Positions 12,971 to 25,453 are shown, counted from the stretch's first letter. The stretch is 64,000 nucleotides of DNA from Symsagittifera roscoffensis (GCF_963678635.1 NC_087063.1:61047850-61111849); one strand, 5' to 3'. A program made the numbers and translations. Notes: generated by a model from the letters alone, not told the origin.

Positions 12971-13289
12971 TATCTATAATAAAAAAATTTCTCAATTTTG
13001 GTGGAAGGTGCGCAATTGATAACCAAAAATGCCATATACTGCTTTTATTAGTAGGGCCAATTAACCTTTACGCTATCTGTTGACAAAATCAAAATAATTT
13101 CATGCGAGTTTTCAATAAAAGACTCAAAAGGAACCTTGGAGACATTAAGATTTGAGAAAATATTTTCATTTGAGCGCTTTATCGGGTTTCTAATTTCTTT
13201 GGCCAGTTATTTTGATTGACTTGCATAATTTGATCTTCAAATTGCAAAAACCACAACGAGGGGTTTTGATTTTTGTTTTTATGTCTTAC

Positions 13290-13419
13290 ATGCACTTTGA
13301 AACTGTTTTTCATGCTTTCAACGAATGCATTTCCAGATAATAAATATTTAGGGATCGGAATTAGAGACTTAACCGTACCATGCAGGTCTGTAGCAGCACG
13401 GTCACTCAGATCATATCGA
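13290..13419 (-). CDS. Candidate internal exon, unknown host gene
   Basis: On the minus strand a good acceptor, TTTTCTTGCAG, ends at 13420 and a good donor, GTAAGA, begins at 13289. The 130 nt between stay open in the frame that continues through 13439-13179. The translation has ordinary globular composition with no recognised motif. Neighbouring sequence at 13549-13877 is open on the same strand and may supply an upstream exon. Confidence 0.4.
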
Positions 13420-13548
13420 CTGCAAGAAAATTTTATCAAAAAAATAGCATTTCAGGACGAGACGGTTGAATCGTCAAAAAGTGGTTTCCAAATAAAAACT
13501 CCGGGATTTGCACATCAGTACTTTATTTTTAGATACACCATAAAATTA

Positions 13549-13877
13549 CTAAATTTTGAACAATTGGGAACACGCATGGATGAGCGTCTTTAACCAAAAA
13601 ACAATTGTCGTTTCAGCGCCAGAAAAGTTTGGCTGCAAAAAACAAAGCGGAGTAGATGTTTCAATCTCTAGCCAATTAACACTTCTTTTCATACGCATAC
13701 GCTTGTTAAGTTTTCCCCGCTTTCGAAATAGGGGCGTGGCAGAGTCTTGGTAATCAAAACACAAGGTGACCACTTCGATCGGAGTGATTGCTGAATTGTC
13801 AAAACAAGTATATAAAATTTCATAATATATGTCATTTAAAACGTTATAGTAAAGTCTAGCACATAAAAGGGGTCACC
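13549..13877 (-). CDS. Candidate exon(s), unknown minus-strand gene
   Basis: About 109 codons stay open on the minus strand from 13877 to the stop at 13549-13551. The composition is protein-like, with a hydrophobic first half and a basic patch in the middle. A possible internal intron (GTATGCG donor, TTTTTTGCAG acceptor near 13630) would divide it. No start codon convinces. It may belong with the exon at 13290-13419. Confidence 0.3.
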
Positions 13878-13879
13878 TT

Positions 13880-14425
13880 CTTCAAAATCATCCGAACCTA
13901 TATTCTCGAAAATTCACTATCAAGCACTGCCATGGGACAAGTTCAACAACCACATTTCCTCAAAAAAAAATTCTTCCAAACCTCAACAAAATTTCTTGTC
14001 CCCTCTCGACAATTGTTTTGGTCCTCAACTGAAAAAACTTATGGATACAATCTTTTAGGCACAGCATTTTTCCCGTGATAAACTAGTTTATAACCCTGAA
14101 AAGAATCAGGTTCAAAACAAAAATCACGAACCGAATTATTTCACCCATACTTCTGGTTTTTTTTGACATGCAACTCAAAATGCTTCATCTGATTGAGCGC
14201 GCAAAATAGGTTCCGCTTCTCTATCGCCGGACTCTACGTATCTAATTGCTGCTTGAGCATCACAATGTGACAAAATTTGCCAGTCAACACCTCTAGGTAA
14301 CATTTCTCCAAAAAATTTTGGATCGTGAAAATTTAACTTGAAGGACGGACAAGAAGCTTTTGGCTTATTCGCATTATAAGTTTTTCAAATGAATCGTATT
14401 TATAAAAGTTTCAATTGATGGTAAC
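13880..14425. other. Intergenic, no gene seen
   Basis: AT-rich sequence with no frame or repeat I can support. Confidence 0.4.
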
Positions 14426-14429
14426 GTGC

Positions 14430-15610
14430 TTCACGTAAAATTTTTGAAAAAGTCAAATCGAGTGATAACATTTTTTTTGGCTCATTTTAGAAAAAAAAAG
14501 ATACACAGAATTGACAAAGTCAATATTTTAACAAAAAGTAATCAAACACTGCAAAAAAAGCACGTCCTAAGAAAAAACGGCAGGTTAAGATTTCAAAAAT
14601 TTGGCAAAATCAGAACGACCTCTGAATTGTTATTTTAACACAGACAACAACACATAATGCTAAGAATTGTCTTCCCCACAGCACTGAGTTTTACCCTCAT
14701 CATAAGTTAGGTTTTTTACACCACTTTAAAACAGTATCATTTTTTGTCATGACAAAACTAATAATCAGTGAAAATTGCACTCTCTGAGTAGAGACATGCA
14801 ATTGTCTCGGACCAAAATTCTCAATGAAAACTGCATTCTCTGCATACAGTTTATTAGACAAAATTTCTCCTAAAGAAAAAAAATTGTTTTTTTTTCTATC
14901 AATAGCAAGAAACAGTAAAGAATCAGTAGTGCAAAAGTATCAGAATGTGAGCGAAAGCTTGGAAAAATTAGCAAAATTTCAAAAAACGGGCAAAATCAGG
15001 ACAACAGCTGATTTAACATCAAAATTTGAAGAACAGCAATAATGTAGATAAAGGATGTACCCTATAAAACAGCAGTTTGGCCCTCACATCAAAAATTAGG
15101 TTTTACACAATTTAGGAAAGATATCATTTTGGATTATGGCAGTATACAAAAAAAAGTCATCGTTGAAAATTGCACTCTCTGAATAGAGTATTGCAATTAG
15201 TTTTCACCGCAGGTCTTCATAAATCAAAACAAAACGAGGTCTTTTTTCCTTTAACAAAAATTTTACAAAATTAGGACGACAGCTGATTTAACATTAGAAC
15301 TAGAAGCACAGCAAATAGAAGAACAGCAACTAGAAGAACAGCAAAGATGAAGAATGTATCTTTTTTCGAAACAATTTTAGCCTCTCATAAAAAATTAGGT
15401 TTTACCCAGCTTAGGAAAGATATCATTTTGGCTTATTGTAAAATATAAAACAAAATTATCAGTGAAAACTGCGCTCTCTGAATAGAGTCTTGCAATTGTT
15501 TGACCACAGGTCTCTTTAAATTAGAACAAAATGGAGTCTTTTTTCAATCAAGGGCAAGGAACAGTAATGAAACACTTATGTAAAAGTATCGGAATGTAAA
15601 GGGAAGTATC
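14430..15610. repeat. Degenerate tandem repeat, about 300-400 bp units
   Basis: A block containing AAAATTGCACTCTCTGA-like sequence, preceded by TATCATTTTGG and GCAAAATCAGGACAACAGC words, occurs three times (near 14740-14800, 15120-15195 and 15418-15495). A second word set, AGCAAGAAACAGTAA with AAAAGTATCAGAATG, recurs near 14893 and 15544. The short frames at 14426-14638 and 14824-15042 are parts of the repeat, not genes. Confidence 0.55.
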
Positions 15611-16026
15611 GAAGAACCAGGATTTGAAGTTTCAGCATTGGTTAGAGTTTTAGGCAAGACCTAAGTCTAGATCGCTTTCTTTGTCACTGTCCGACAGAAT
15701 TTGTTCATGACCTAGGCTTGGTAATTTGTCTATTGTCTCAACGCTTTGCGCGATAATGTTACGTTTTGAGGACCTTTATTTCAGCGATCGTTGCCTGCAG
15801 CATTCAGACCCTCTTGAGTTTTACAATATGCGGCGTTTGATGAATCCGGATAGCGTATTTGAATAAACTCTCTAACACAAAAAAGTCAGAAGTTAATATC
15901 ACCATCCAAATTTTGATTTACCACCAAAAAACTCACCTAAAAAGTTAAAAACACTCTACATTATGTATTTTTAGTTTTCACCAGAAATATTGTCAGCAAT
16001 TATCTTTAAACTTGCGTATAGGTTTG

Positions 16027-18583
16027 TTAAAACATTGAGTCTCGAAAGCGTCGAAGAACAAAAGTATTTTGCCTCCTAAGTTTGTCTCTACGCTCTGGCT
16101 CCAGCACAATTTTTCCCCTCTCCGCCCGCATCCAGTTTCAAGCGTTAATAATCGATTATATTACAATTTTAGTACCAGTCTCACTAAAATTGAGAAACAA
16201 TCGATTTTATTCAATTAATAATCGATTATAATCACTCTTTTTAAAATCAAATTATAATCAATTATAATCAATTATAATCGATTATAATCGATTTTTTATT
16301 CGTCTATTTTTCGATAAAATTATAATCGATTATAATTGATTATAATCCATTATTTTCATTCAAATTTCTATTTCATTAGTTTTGCACAAAAATCCATTAT
16401 AATCGATTATAATTGATTATAATCCTTTTTGTTTGTCCATTTTTGTCTTCGAAGTTGCATCTAAATTGCTTATATTTTATGCTTTTTGTGGACATTGGTT
16501 TCTATAAAAAATGAGAAAAATATTTTAAAAATTTTCCAATTGATTCAAAATTATAAGTTTTTTTTTCATTTCTTCCCCATTAGGGTTGTTTTGTGATGCA
16601 TATTTAAGGCTTTTTTAAACACCAAAACATCAGCAAATTGATTCAGTCTCATGATCGATTCGGTAAATTTATTTTTCATATACCGCGAGAACCTTTCCCT
16701 TCATATGAAAGGATCTCTATGAAACTTTTGTTTCGTGGTAAAACTTTGTGTTCAGATGAACCAAAGTGTTCAAGAGATCTCTCTTTTAGAGATTTTCTTA
16801 CTGACACAAAATTAATAACCCATAAAATATAATTTGAATATCGCAAAATTTCGGCAAAATGAGAGATTATAATCGATTATAATCGATTATAATTGATTTT
16901 AAGGGTTTTTAGTAAGAACTGTAATCAATTATAATCGATTATAAGAGATTATAATCTCTTGGAAAATATCACGATTATAATCAATTATAAATCCCTTAAG
17001 GACCTAATTTTGGTAATTATAATCGATTATAATTGTCAAAAAATCATCATAATAATCCGTTATAATTGATTATTTACGCCTAAACTTGGATGCGGGCGAG
17101 TCTTTGAAAAGTTTGCGAACAATTTGCCGGCCAAAAAGACCAGCATGCCTTGACTTGATGGCCATCAAGTTCTCGCCATTGCGTATAACTTGTTGTCTTT
17201 GATTCAAGACATCGTCCGTTTCGTTATTATTGGTGAAAAATTCGGGTCTTTCAACAGTCAAGTCCTGAAAACATTTACGTCAATATTACTGTGTCTATTA
17301 GCATACCGCAGTCGTTTCTATTTTCATTTTTAACAAATTTTATTTCGGTCATGATACCCTAAACTATTTGCTATTCAAAAAGAGAAACGTACAACTTCCT
17401 TCAATCCTCCGTCAATTTTGGTACTGCACTTTGTTTGACAAATTGGCAGTGCAACGGTTGCAATTTTCACCCATTGAGAGCCCATGTCTACATTGTTGTC
17501 TCTCATTTCTTTCACAGTAAGGTGAAGCTCCTCTACAACAGATGTGAGCTCCCTCACTTGTTCAGTATGAGCTTAACATTTTCGAATGCAGTCCTCGCAA
17601 CTTGTTGTAGGTTTTGACGCGACTTGTTTTGCCACTATACCAAGGGTAAATAAGTCCTTATTTGAGACGTGTTTTAATAACTGATCATCAACAGTTATCT
17701 GTTTAAAGGTTGCTCCTGAACCACACTGATAACTTGGCGACACTCGGCAAAAAGGTACCTTTATCAACAGGGGTCTTTTTTTGAATGTACTCCGTTGAAA
17801 AGATTATTTTGAGAAATAATCTTTTGAGAAATTTCGTTGAAAAAGTTCGGCTCACTTTCAACAATCTTGGGCTGAGAGTTCATAGCCAATTCCCCCTGTT
17901 TACAGTTTTCCTGTTTTTTTTAGCTTACACGTCCAGATTCTCCACTTCCGACGTATTTTGGCGCATGAACAAATCCGGGGAAACTTACATAATTGTTGGC
18001 TTCTCGTTCTTTTCGAAGGACAGAAAACTCAGTTTGTTTGGTTTTAACATACGACTCTTTTCCGACTGCTTTGATTTGTGCTTCTTGAGAAAAAACTTTG
18101 TATTTGATTTTCCTTGTGTGCTCAACCTTAAGTTTGCAATTTCAGATTTTTAAGGTCCAACACTGCCGTTAACTGGAACACATTGTAGCATGCAGCTAAA
18201 GATCTCCCTTTATCGGGACAATCCAAACTGTAATTTCAAATTTATTTATTCGCCATTTTTCTTTTAGTCCAAACCAAGTCGATAGAAGAGTGGGAAGATC
18301 CGAGGGTAGCGCTCTGTAGATCAGTATGGAATACAACTAACCAGCATATATTTTTCATGTACCTTTTTTGGAGAACATCTTCGCCGTTAAAACTTGTGTT
18401 CAGTAATTGGGAACTCGGTTGGGACGATGGCTTTGCCAGGTCATCATTTTGTACGGCATTTTCCACCAATTTAGAGTCAAAATGGACGATTGTTCTTATA
18501 AGTGATTTATGTAGCGGAAAAGTAATATTTTGATGACAACCTATACCAAAACTTTTCAAACCATACCCCCTACCATCAAACAA
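16027..18583 (-). pseudogene. Spliced host gene disrupted by a transposon
   Basis: Minus-strand coding segments can be chained. A segment ending at 18363 is followed by a donor (GTACATG) and then an acceptor (ATTACAG) at 18228-18230. The phase matches across this 135-bp intron into a segment starting at 18227. Downstream segments reach about 17395, then an acceptor TTTTCAG opens the last exon at 17264. Three defects are visible: a frame change at an AAA run near 18138, another in the A-run at 17775-17782, and an in-frame stop at 17573-17575. They may be assembly indels or true decay. The last exon is split by the transposon at 16125-17096. Removing that element and one CG target copy restores an open frame across the junction, continuing 32 codons to a stop at 16027-16029. 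The region around 17150-17470 has a coiled-coil-like stretch. The protein family is not recognised; a BEN-like C-terminal segment is only a guess. Confidence 0.55.
16125..17096. mobile_element. CCCGCA-terminus transposon, copy 2
   Basis: Left end CCCGCATCCAGTTTCAAGCG and right end CCTAAACTTGGATGCGGG form an imperfect inverted repeat of roughly 36 bp, flanked by CG on both sides (16123-16124 and 17097-17098). The interior is a 970-bp mosaic of TATAATCGATTATAAT palindromic repeats interrupted by unique AT-rich sequence; the frame at 16638-16832 is incidental. It sits inside a coding exon of a minus-strand gene, and its right terminus supplies that exon with a premature stop at 17070-17072. Confidence 0.85.
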
Positions 18584-18599
18584 ACCTTAAAACCAGTTT

Positions 18600-19300
18600 C
18601 TTCTCAACATACGATAACAGCCGAGAGTGGTCAAAATATAACTCGTGCACGGACAAAATACACCTCGAGCACGGACGAAATATTTTTAGAATACTGTCAA
18701 AAAATATAAGGAGAGCAACCAAGTTCGAAGAAAACGGAAGTTTTCTGAAAAGACCACAAACAAACACCTTCAAAATTTATTCAGAGAAGGATGTTCCTTT
18801 TGCGGAAAGAACAATTCGACGGGGTTTAATGAAAACTCAAAAGCAATTATCAAAAGAAATACAATTTAAGGAACACCAATTGTGAGAGAAAGTCAACAGA
18901 ATTGGAGCCGACATCCAATAAGCTAAAACTCAGCTAAAAAAATTCGTCAAACCGTATATAAAAAATTGATGTAATGCCTAAATAGGATCCTCGATAGACA
19001 TGTCAATAGCGTATGCAAAGTAGACTACTTAGTTAGAAACTATACCAATTCAGCTTAATCCAACAACTATGAAGCCGAAAAATCATCAGCAAAAACATCA
19101 AAACTCTAAAATTATACAAACAATAAAAAAATTCTGGTCCAATGGCCGGATTTGGCGCAAAATTTAACACATGATGTCCCTTGTCACTACCTTTCATATC
19201 CCTTGTGGCTCCCTTGCGTTTATTGGGGGCCGAGAAACGTTTTCCGGAAGTCGAGGTTGGGACTATTTGATTAGGGCAAAACACCGGAAGTAGGGGTCCA
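18600..19300. other. Possible upstream exons of the disrupted gene, unresolved
   Basis: Minus-strand frames at 18576-18773 and 19033-19284 have protein-like stretches (the second starts at 19284 with a Pro/Lys/Ser-rich run), but I could not fix donors or acceptors that keep phase. It is reported as unexplained rather than as a gene. Confidence 0.25.
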
Positions 19301-20215
19301 GGTGGTCTGAGGTTCCAACTTTATAACATACTAAACTTTGGTCTCATTCCAACCGCTAATGACAGAGTTCTAATAGGGTTATTTGCACTTCCAGGAACCG
19401 CCATCACTTTTCCCAGAGATGTCCAAGGGTCCAGGTTTTTTTTTGCCCGGGTCGAGTCATTTCTAGTTTCCGTTCTATGAGTTTCATTAAGGTAGCTTCC
19501 TTAGTTCCAATGTGAGGGAAAGGGTTGTATCAAATCTAATTTCCCCTGGATTTTGAGCTATTGGTGGAGTTAATTTTTTCAGAGGCGAAACTTCTTTGAG
19601 ATTGGTCATTTGTTCGTTTTTCTACTTATCGTATTGACTAGGCAATCTTAACAATCGTGCTACACATTTACCTCATAAAACTAGACGCAACCTGATAGCC
19701 CTTACTTATGAAACACGATACTTAAAAATCTATTGCCGGTTATCACAAGGCTAATTCCGACAGTAAGGAGGTTATCTCTTAAACTAAGGAAGGGTAGAGA
19801 GGGCACAGCTCCGCTGTAAGAGTTTCCTTTTTTCTTTTAACTTACCGCTATTCTACGGGTTATTCACAGGGATCTCCTAGCACACCCAGGGGGATGGACG
19901 AAGTTACCGGCTCTAAGTACCATGTAGAGTCTTTACGAGGGCTTTGCCGGAACCTTTGCATCACTTGCGAGGAGTGTGAAAAGCGACGGGCAGTTTTGCT
20001 GAGTGACGGCTCATGAAACACTCTAGCCTCGAGACCTACCGCCAGTTATGCGAGCGGCTATGTTGAGCCATGGGCGAAACCCCCGTCTCCGCTGCGACTG
20101 TTAATCAATAAGTCTGATTACGCTAGAGCCAGTTATTAGGAGGGACATTTCGCGTTAGGTACAAGGATGCCTCCCCATATTACTTAACTAAGCCGAGAAA
20201 TAACAAGTTTACACA
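19300..20215. other. G+C-richer unidentified island
   Basis: Clearly richer in G and C than the surroundings, with no long open frame. I compared it by eye with rRNA, tRNA and 5S features and found no match. It may be the non-coding part of another mobile element. Confidence 0.35.
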
Positions 20216-23160
20216 AAGTACCACTTTGCACCACAATTAAAATGAAATGGATTTCGAACTTGAAATACTGTTTTGCCTGGGCGAGAAGGAATGATGCCGA
20301 CAACTTGGACATTTTCCGCAAAATTTTGAAAATGAAGCATGCTAAAATACTGCATTAGACAAAAAACAAAAACCTACGGATGTTTCTTCCCAAAAATATA
20401 GAAAAAAGAAAGAACTCTATAGTTTTTGATCTCAATTTGAAAAGATTTTTTTTTCGCTAAAAAAATCATTTTACCGATTTGGTTTCCAATTTTTTTCTAT
20501 CTATGGAGCATTCAGACACCTAAAAGCGTGGGACTGAAAACTGTGGCGCGCGGATCATCAACTAATAATGTATTTGCCGGCCTACCTGCATTTTGCGACA
20601 ATACCAATTTAAAACCTATGAAAGGAAGAGATTCATTTTTTTTGATCAAATCAACGGAAATTTTTTGAGCATTTTAATTTTTAAATAAAATTCGGAGGCG
20701 GCAATGGGCTGTATAGAAATAGTTGATCATTTAAAAAACGATAATTTTTTTTTCTTATCTATACAATGAATTGTCCAAAGTATCAATGTTAGGATCAGAC
20801 GAATGGATAACATACAGCCAGCTCAAAAAATAACAGTTTCAATAACAGTTTCAAAATGAGGAGGTTGCCATCCGCCATGGCTTTAATGATTTTCACAAAA
20901 AAATTTGCAGATCTCTATACCTGAAAAAAAATTTCAACGTGGACATTTGTACACTTTTAACAAACTATTCCATCAGTTTGACAATTAAATTTACTTGTCT
21001 GTGCTTTTATAAGTAGCATAACTCTTTCAAGATACCGTTAAGCAACTTGAATGAATCATAATTACCCTCATAATAAGCAACTTCAGAAAAACCTATGGTC
21101 AAAGGATTTTAATAAAATAATTTTTATTCTCTGATTGATCATAGAACCAGTCTGTTTCCAATGTTTCCAATCTCACCAACAAAAAATTGTTTGGACTAGA
21201 CATGAACAGAAAAGAACATGAAAAAACAGTGGCTTCCATGGGTGACCACACTAGCATGTCGAAGGATCACCCGGAGGATCACATTTATATCTACAAGCAC
21301 TCTGGCTGCGAGGTGCTCGCTGACTAAGGCATTAATCATGATCCCACTACGAAGATATGATCGTTTGACGTTAGGATCCCATTTAAAAAGATGGACTGGA
21401 GTTGCGAGGTTTGTAGCTAGGCAAAATGCTGTTGTTCGAAAATCATTCCCCTGGTAAGCCAGCCTTCGTCAGAAAAAGTCTGTCGCAAAAAGAAGCTACC
21501 ATATGAGTGAAGAGAATAGTAAACAAGATCCGTTGTTTAAGCTGCTTTTTTCAAGTATCTTTACATTTTTTTAGAATGAGTTATTAGACTTTCTTGTTTT
21601 AATTGTGATTTTTGCGATTCGGTCTAATTAGCTTGAGCATAGTCCATATCTTTTATTTCCCCACATTCCAGATTGAGTTATTTTGTTGATCAAAGCTCTT
21701 TTTTAGCAACTCAAGGTCGTTTTTGTTTTCCGTCTAGTTTTCGTCTAGAACTTGCAAGTGGTACCTTTAATGTCGCCGTAATCGGTCAGGCTGCGGTGAC
21801 TTCGAAGCTAGAGGTCAAGTGAGAGCTGGTACTCACACCCTATCATTGCCATGGCCGAGGATCGCCTACACAAATTAAGGGCCACCATAACGGATAATGG
21901 CGGCACTTAGCATTGTGGTAAGGCGTTTATATCTATGACTTATTTAGTCTAGACTATGACAGTAGCAACGATTGATCTGAACAAACTGCTATGACAGTAG
22001 CACAGAAGGATCTGATCAAACTAATTTAAAAAAATCAATTCAAAACTGAATAGAAGTTTGTAAAATATCAAAAAAAAACATTAAAAACTTTTTTTTTGCA
22101 ATTGTTGTTGCCTAATTTTCTTGTTGTTTTTTGCTTGAAATGTGATTGAGTTAGAACTGCATGCAGGAAAGAAGGATAGCTATTTTTGAAATAACTTTGT
22201 AAATTTAATAGAATTTAGCTTTAAAAGCCAGCCTCTCATCAAGTTTCGAGACTGTGGGAATTTTTTTTTGAAGTTTTCAGATTACAATTCAAAAGGTTTT
22301 AATATACAAGTACCAATGAGGACTTCCCTTACAAAATAGTCATGTTTGTTGGTAGAAAATGAATATAATAATAACAATCTTTTTCTTTTTAATTAAAGTT
22401 CGGTTTGAGAAAAAAGTTAAATAGTTAATTCATATTTAACAGAATTGATACCGAAAAGACTGAAAAAAATGCACAAAAAAAAACAAAATTCAAAAGTAAT
22501 TCAAAGTCAAAAATCTTTTTTTTTTTCAGTTTAAGTTAAAAGCAATTCCATTTTAGCTTCAACATGAAGCCCCGACTTTGATTACTGTCCCTTTAAGATC
22601 TCTAACTTACGCGCTTCAATCTATTTTTGTAACAACATTACCGTAGCAAAAACTCAAAGAGGTATTTTTTTTTATCATTTGAGGAGCTGCATCAAAATCC
22701 ACTTTCTTAATTAATTAACTTTAAAGTAGAAAAGACTTATGCAATGAAATTATTGACGTGCTACAAGCAGAGTATGATACAATGAAAGCCAAACACTACT
22801 TTATGCTTTCAACCAAATTTTGAATCAATTTTGTTAAGTTTAATTGAATAAAAAGCTTAAGCTATAGAAAAACAAATTAAGTTTGGACTTTTAATATGGA
22901 TTAAAAAAAAGATAAATATGAATTAGATGTAATCAAAATGGAAGCTTGAAAAAAATAAAACGAAACCTTGATTTTCCGCGTATAAGTTCTCCACTTTCTC
23001 TAGAAACAAGAAGAGCAATTTAATTTTAAACTGTTTAAACTGCAACTTGTCTATAGTTTGTGGCTTTCTGATATGCTGTTCTGCTTTTTTTGGCTCTTTT
23101 TTTCAAACATCCCCGTGTTCCTTTTAAATTCAAGCATTCCCATCCTTATTAATCTAGCTT
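20216..23160. other. Intergenic, no supported gene
   Basis: AT-rich with homopolymer runs. An in-frame stretch at about 21150-21328 (Lys/His/Asp/Ser-rich) and the frame at 21218-21457 look mildly protein-like but lack splice signals. A word of about 35 bp containing CTATGACAGTAGCA is repeated side by side near 21952 and 21988. Confidence 0.35.
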
Positions 23161-23164
23161 CAAC

Positions 23165-23335
23165 GTATTAAGTCTAAACATAAGTCTGCAAAGTCTGAAC
23201 ACGAGTCAGCAAAGTCTGAACATTAGTCTGCAACTCCTGAACGTAAGTCTGCAAAGTCTGAACATAAAGTCTGCAAAGTCTGAACATAACGTCTGCAAAG
23301 TCTGAACGAAGAGTCTAAAAAGTCTGAGTCGAACC
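23165..23335. repeat. AGTCTGCAAAGTCTGAAC minisatellite
   Basis: Seven or so imperfect copies of a unit of about 24-25 bp. It abuts the 30-bp array that follows, and both share the word GTCTGAA, so one array probably grew from the other. Confidence 0.75.
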
Positions 23336-23338
23336 GCG

Positions 23339-23782
23339 TTGGGACCCAAAATTCATTTCTTTGGTTCACATGGTCTGAAACTGGATTCATTTGGTCCACA
23401 TGGTCTGAATACGGAAATCTTCGGTCCACGTGGTCTGAACCCGCATTTAGTTAGTCTACACGGTCTGAAAGCGGATTACTTCGGTCCACGCTGTCTTAAT
23501 CCGGACTTCTTCAGTCCACGCGGTCTGAACCCGGATTTTGTTGATCCACGTTGTCCGAAAACGGATTCCTTCGATCCACGCTGTCTAAAAACTGATTCAC
23601 TCAGTCCACACGGTTTGAAGATAGTATTTTTTGGTCCACACAGTCTGAACATACCATATTGTGGTCCCAACAGTCTGAACATGCTAAATTCTGTTCCACA
23701 CGGTCGGAAAACAGAAACCACGGCGTCGACCCGGGCCGTGAGAAAATTGTATACGCAGGCAACAAAGTTTGAGAGTCCTTGA
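23339..23782 (+). repeat. 30-bp minisatellite, open as decapeptide repeats
   Basis: About twelve to thirteen copies of a 30-bp unit containing GGTCCACACGGTCTGAA. Because 30 is divisible by three, the plus strand reads as a 147-codon chain of ten-residue repeats with the pattern FGPHGLN, and the minus strand (23476-23790) is also open. A signal peptide, flanking domain or splice context is lacking, so I treat it as a satellite rather than as a gene, though a repetitive exon cannot be excluded. Confidence 0.7.
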
Positions 23783-23789
23783 TTCCACA

Positions 23790-25311
23790 ATCAATCCTTA
23801 AAAAGGCTATTAAACATAAAAATATGTGTTAATCTATTCCGCGCCAAATCCTGCTAGTGCAACTCTACTTAAATCTTCCCAAGATAAGCTTTGAGAAAAG
23901 TCTCCAAGTTCAATCGCACAGACGAAAATCAAGCCAAATTTATAAGAAGCATAGCTGTCCGCATCAGTGGGAAACCCTGTTTAATATTTCGTCGAGAGCC
24001 CTTTAGGTGTCAGTAAAATTTTGTTTCTGTTAAATGTTGTTAATAAAACTTTCCAAAATTTTTTTTTGTGATTGTTTTTGAAAGTCTACATTCCATGCTC
24101 AAGGCTCATGACAAACATACGTATAAACGCAACTTTTTACAGATAAGATCTTTCAGGTTTCGGAATCTACTGTAAACGTGTATGTTTGGTGCTTTTCGAT
24201 TCCGCAATATGCAGAGGGTCACGCAATTTTTGCAGTTTCAGCTAATTTTTTGAGTTGAAGGCTTTTTTCGAAAATAATGTCAAAAAAATATCACAAAAAG
24301 ACAGTTTTGTTGAGTAAAAAACAAACATTTTTTTCTTTTGTGAGTTCGACAATGAGCTGATTTTGCACTTTTTGCTTCGCAGCCACATAAGTTAGTTGAC
24401 GACAGCTTGGCCTAGTAATGAACATTTTGAGTCAATTTTGTACAAAAATTAGATGAGAAAATTGCATGAAAAAAGAAGTTGAAAATGCGTGATCGGAACC
24501 TTGTGTTGTTCAAACATTGCTGATGTCGAAACTTTCTGTGAATGGTCCTGCTTGATCATTATAAATTTCTTTGGTAAAGTTTTAAATTGAAAATGTTGTT
24601 TTTTAAACTTTCAGTCGCTGAAAAAATTAGGCATAAAATAGTTAAGTGTTGCCATTTTGCTATACAAAATGACTTATCGAACATCGGCTCTTTTTCATAA
24701 AGATTCAAAAATGACAAACGATCAAATAAGACCTGTATCTGACATGTGGTTTTTGGATACTTAAGAGACAATGAATTATATTATTTCATTCTCTCTAATA
24801 TTGAAAAGTAAGCTCAAACTTGTTTGCTCAATTGTGTCCGTTTGGTGATATTTGCTCCTTTTTGTCTCTGCAGCACGTTTGGTCTCCTGGGAGGAGCAAA
24901 TATTCATTTTTATCTACTCGAGATCTGTTTGTCAAAATTCGCGACCGGTTTGATAAGCTGAGGGAAGAGTAAATTGTCACATATTTTAATCCACTCGGTA
25001 TATATCTGGATAATAATTTTGGTACCGACTGCATGTGAAAGTTCATAAGAGATCATATCTTCAACTATCAACACAAATTACTGCTCCAGAGAAATTTCCA
25101 GTTCTCCAGTATAAATCATTTCAGTTTTGCAGAGAACTGTTTACCCGCTTGATTCTTGTTGTTCTTCTTTCCACTACAACTACTTTCTCTCCGAAATAAA
25201 TTAAAGGCTTGTGGAACTAACTCGCTCTAAGGCCTGTTCCTCGTTATAAATTGGCCCGAAAATGTGGAAACAGTGTTGTAGTTTTTAATTAATAAAGATA
25301 AAACTATTCTG
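23790..25311. other. Intergenic, no gene seen
   Basis: Two minus-strand frames of about 70 codons (24559-24771 and 24828-25046) have no distinguishing feature. No repeat recognised. Confidence 0.4.
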
Positions 25312-25453
25312 TTATTCTCTGTCTTGAAGACTTGGGATTCTTCGGGGAGGCTTGTTTATTTTCTCAACTGAGTTACAAGATTTCTCTTGTGTTAAGCCCG
25401 CTATAGTTTGAGGCACCGGCCCACTATGGATAGAGCTCTGTAACTGTCTCAAA
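25312..25453 (-). CDS. Possible host exon beside the retroelement
   Basis: A minus-strand acceptor, TTTTCTCCAG, precedes 142 open nt ending in a stop at 25312-25314. The composition (Ser, Gln, Pro, Lys) is exon-like. If real, the LTR retrotransposon lies within the intron upstream of it. Weak evidence, with no homology recognised. Confidence 0.25.

Noticed and set aside
12735-13083. Frames passing through the N run
   Set aside because: Made of unknown residues only.
16638-16832. 64-codon frame
   Set aside because: Inside a CCCGCA transposon interior with no motif; too short in AT-rich DNA.
17785-18153. 122-codon plus-strand frame starting at ATG
   Set aside because: The opposite strand carries the better-supported spliced gene with phase-matched introns. 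The plus-strand translation is Phe/Leu-rich, as expected of a shadow.
19700-20200. rRNA or 5S gene
   Set aside because: The sequence is richer in G+C but shows no rRNA landmark that I can recognise.
21770-21930. tRNA- or SINE-like stretch with GGCCGAGG and TGGTAAGGCG words
   Set aside because: I could not fold a cloverleaf, and no matching B box lies at a proper distance.
23339-23782. CRISPR-like regular array
   Set aside because: No unique spacers. The whole 30-bp unit repeats, and the context is a eukaryotic genome.
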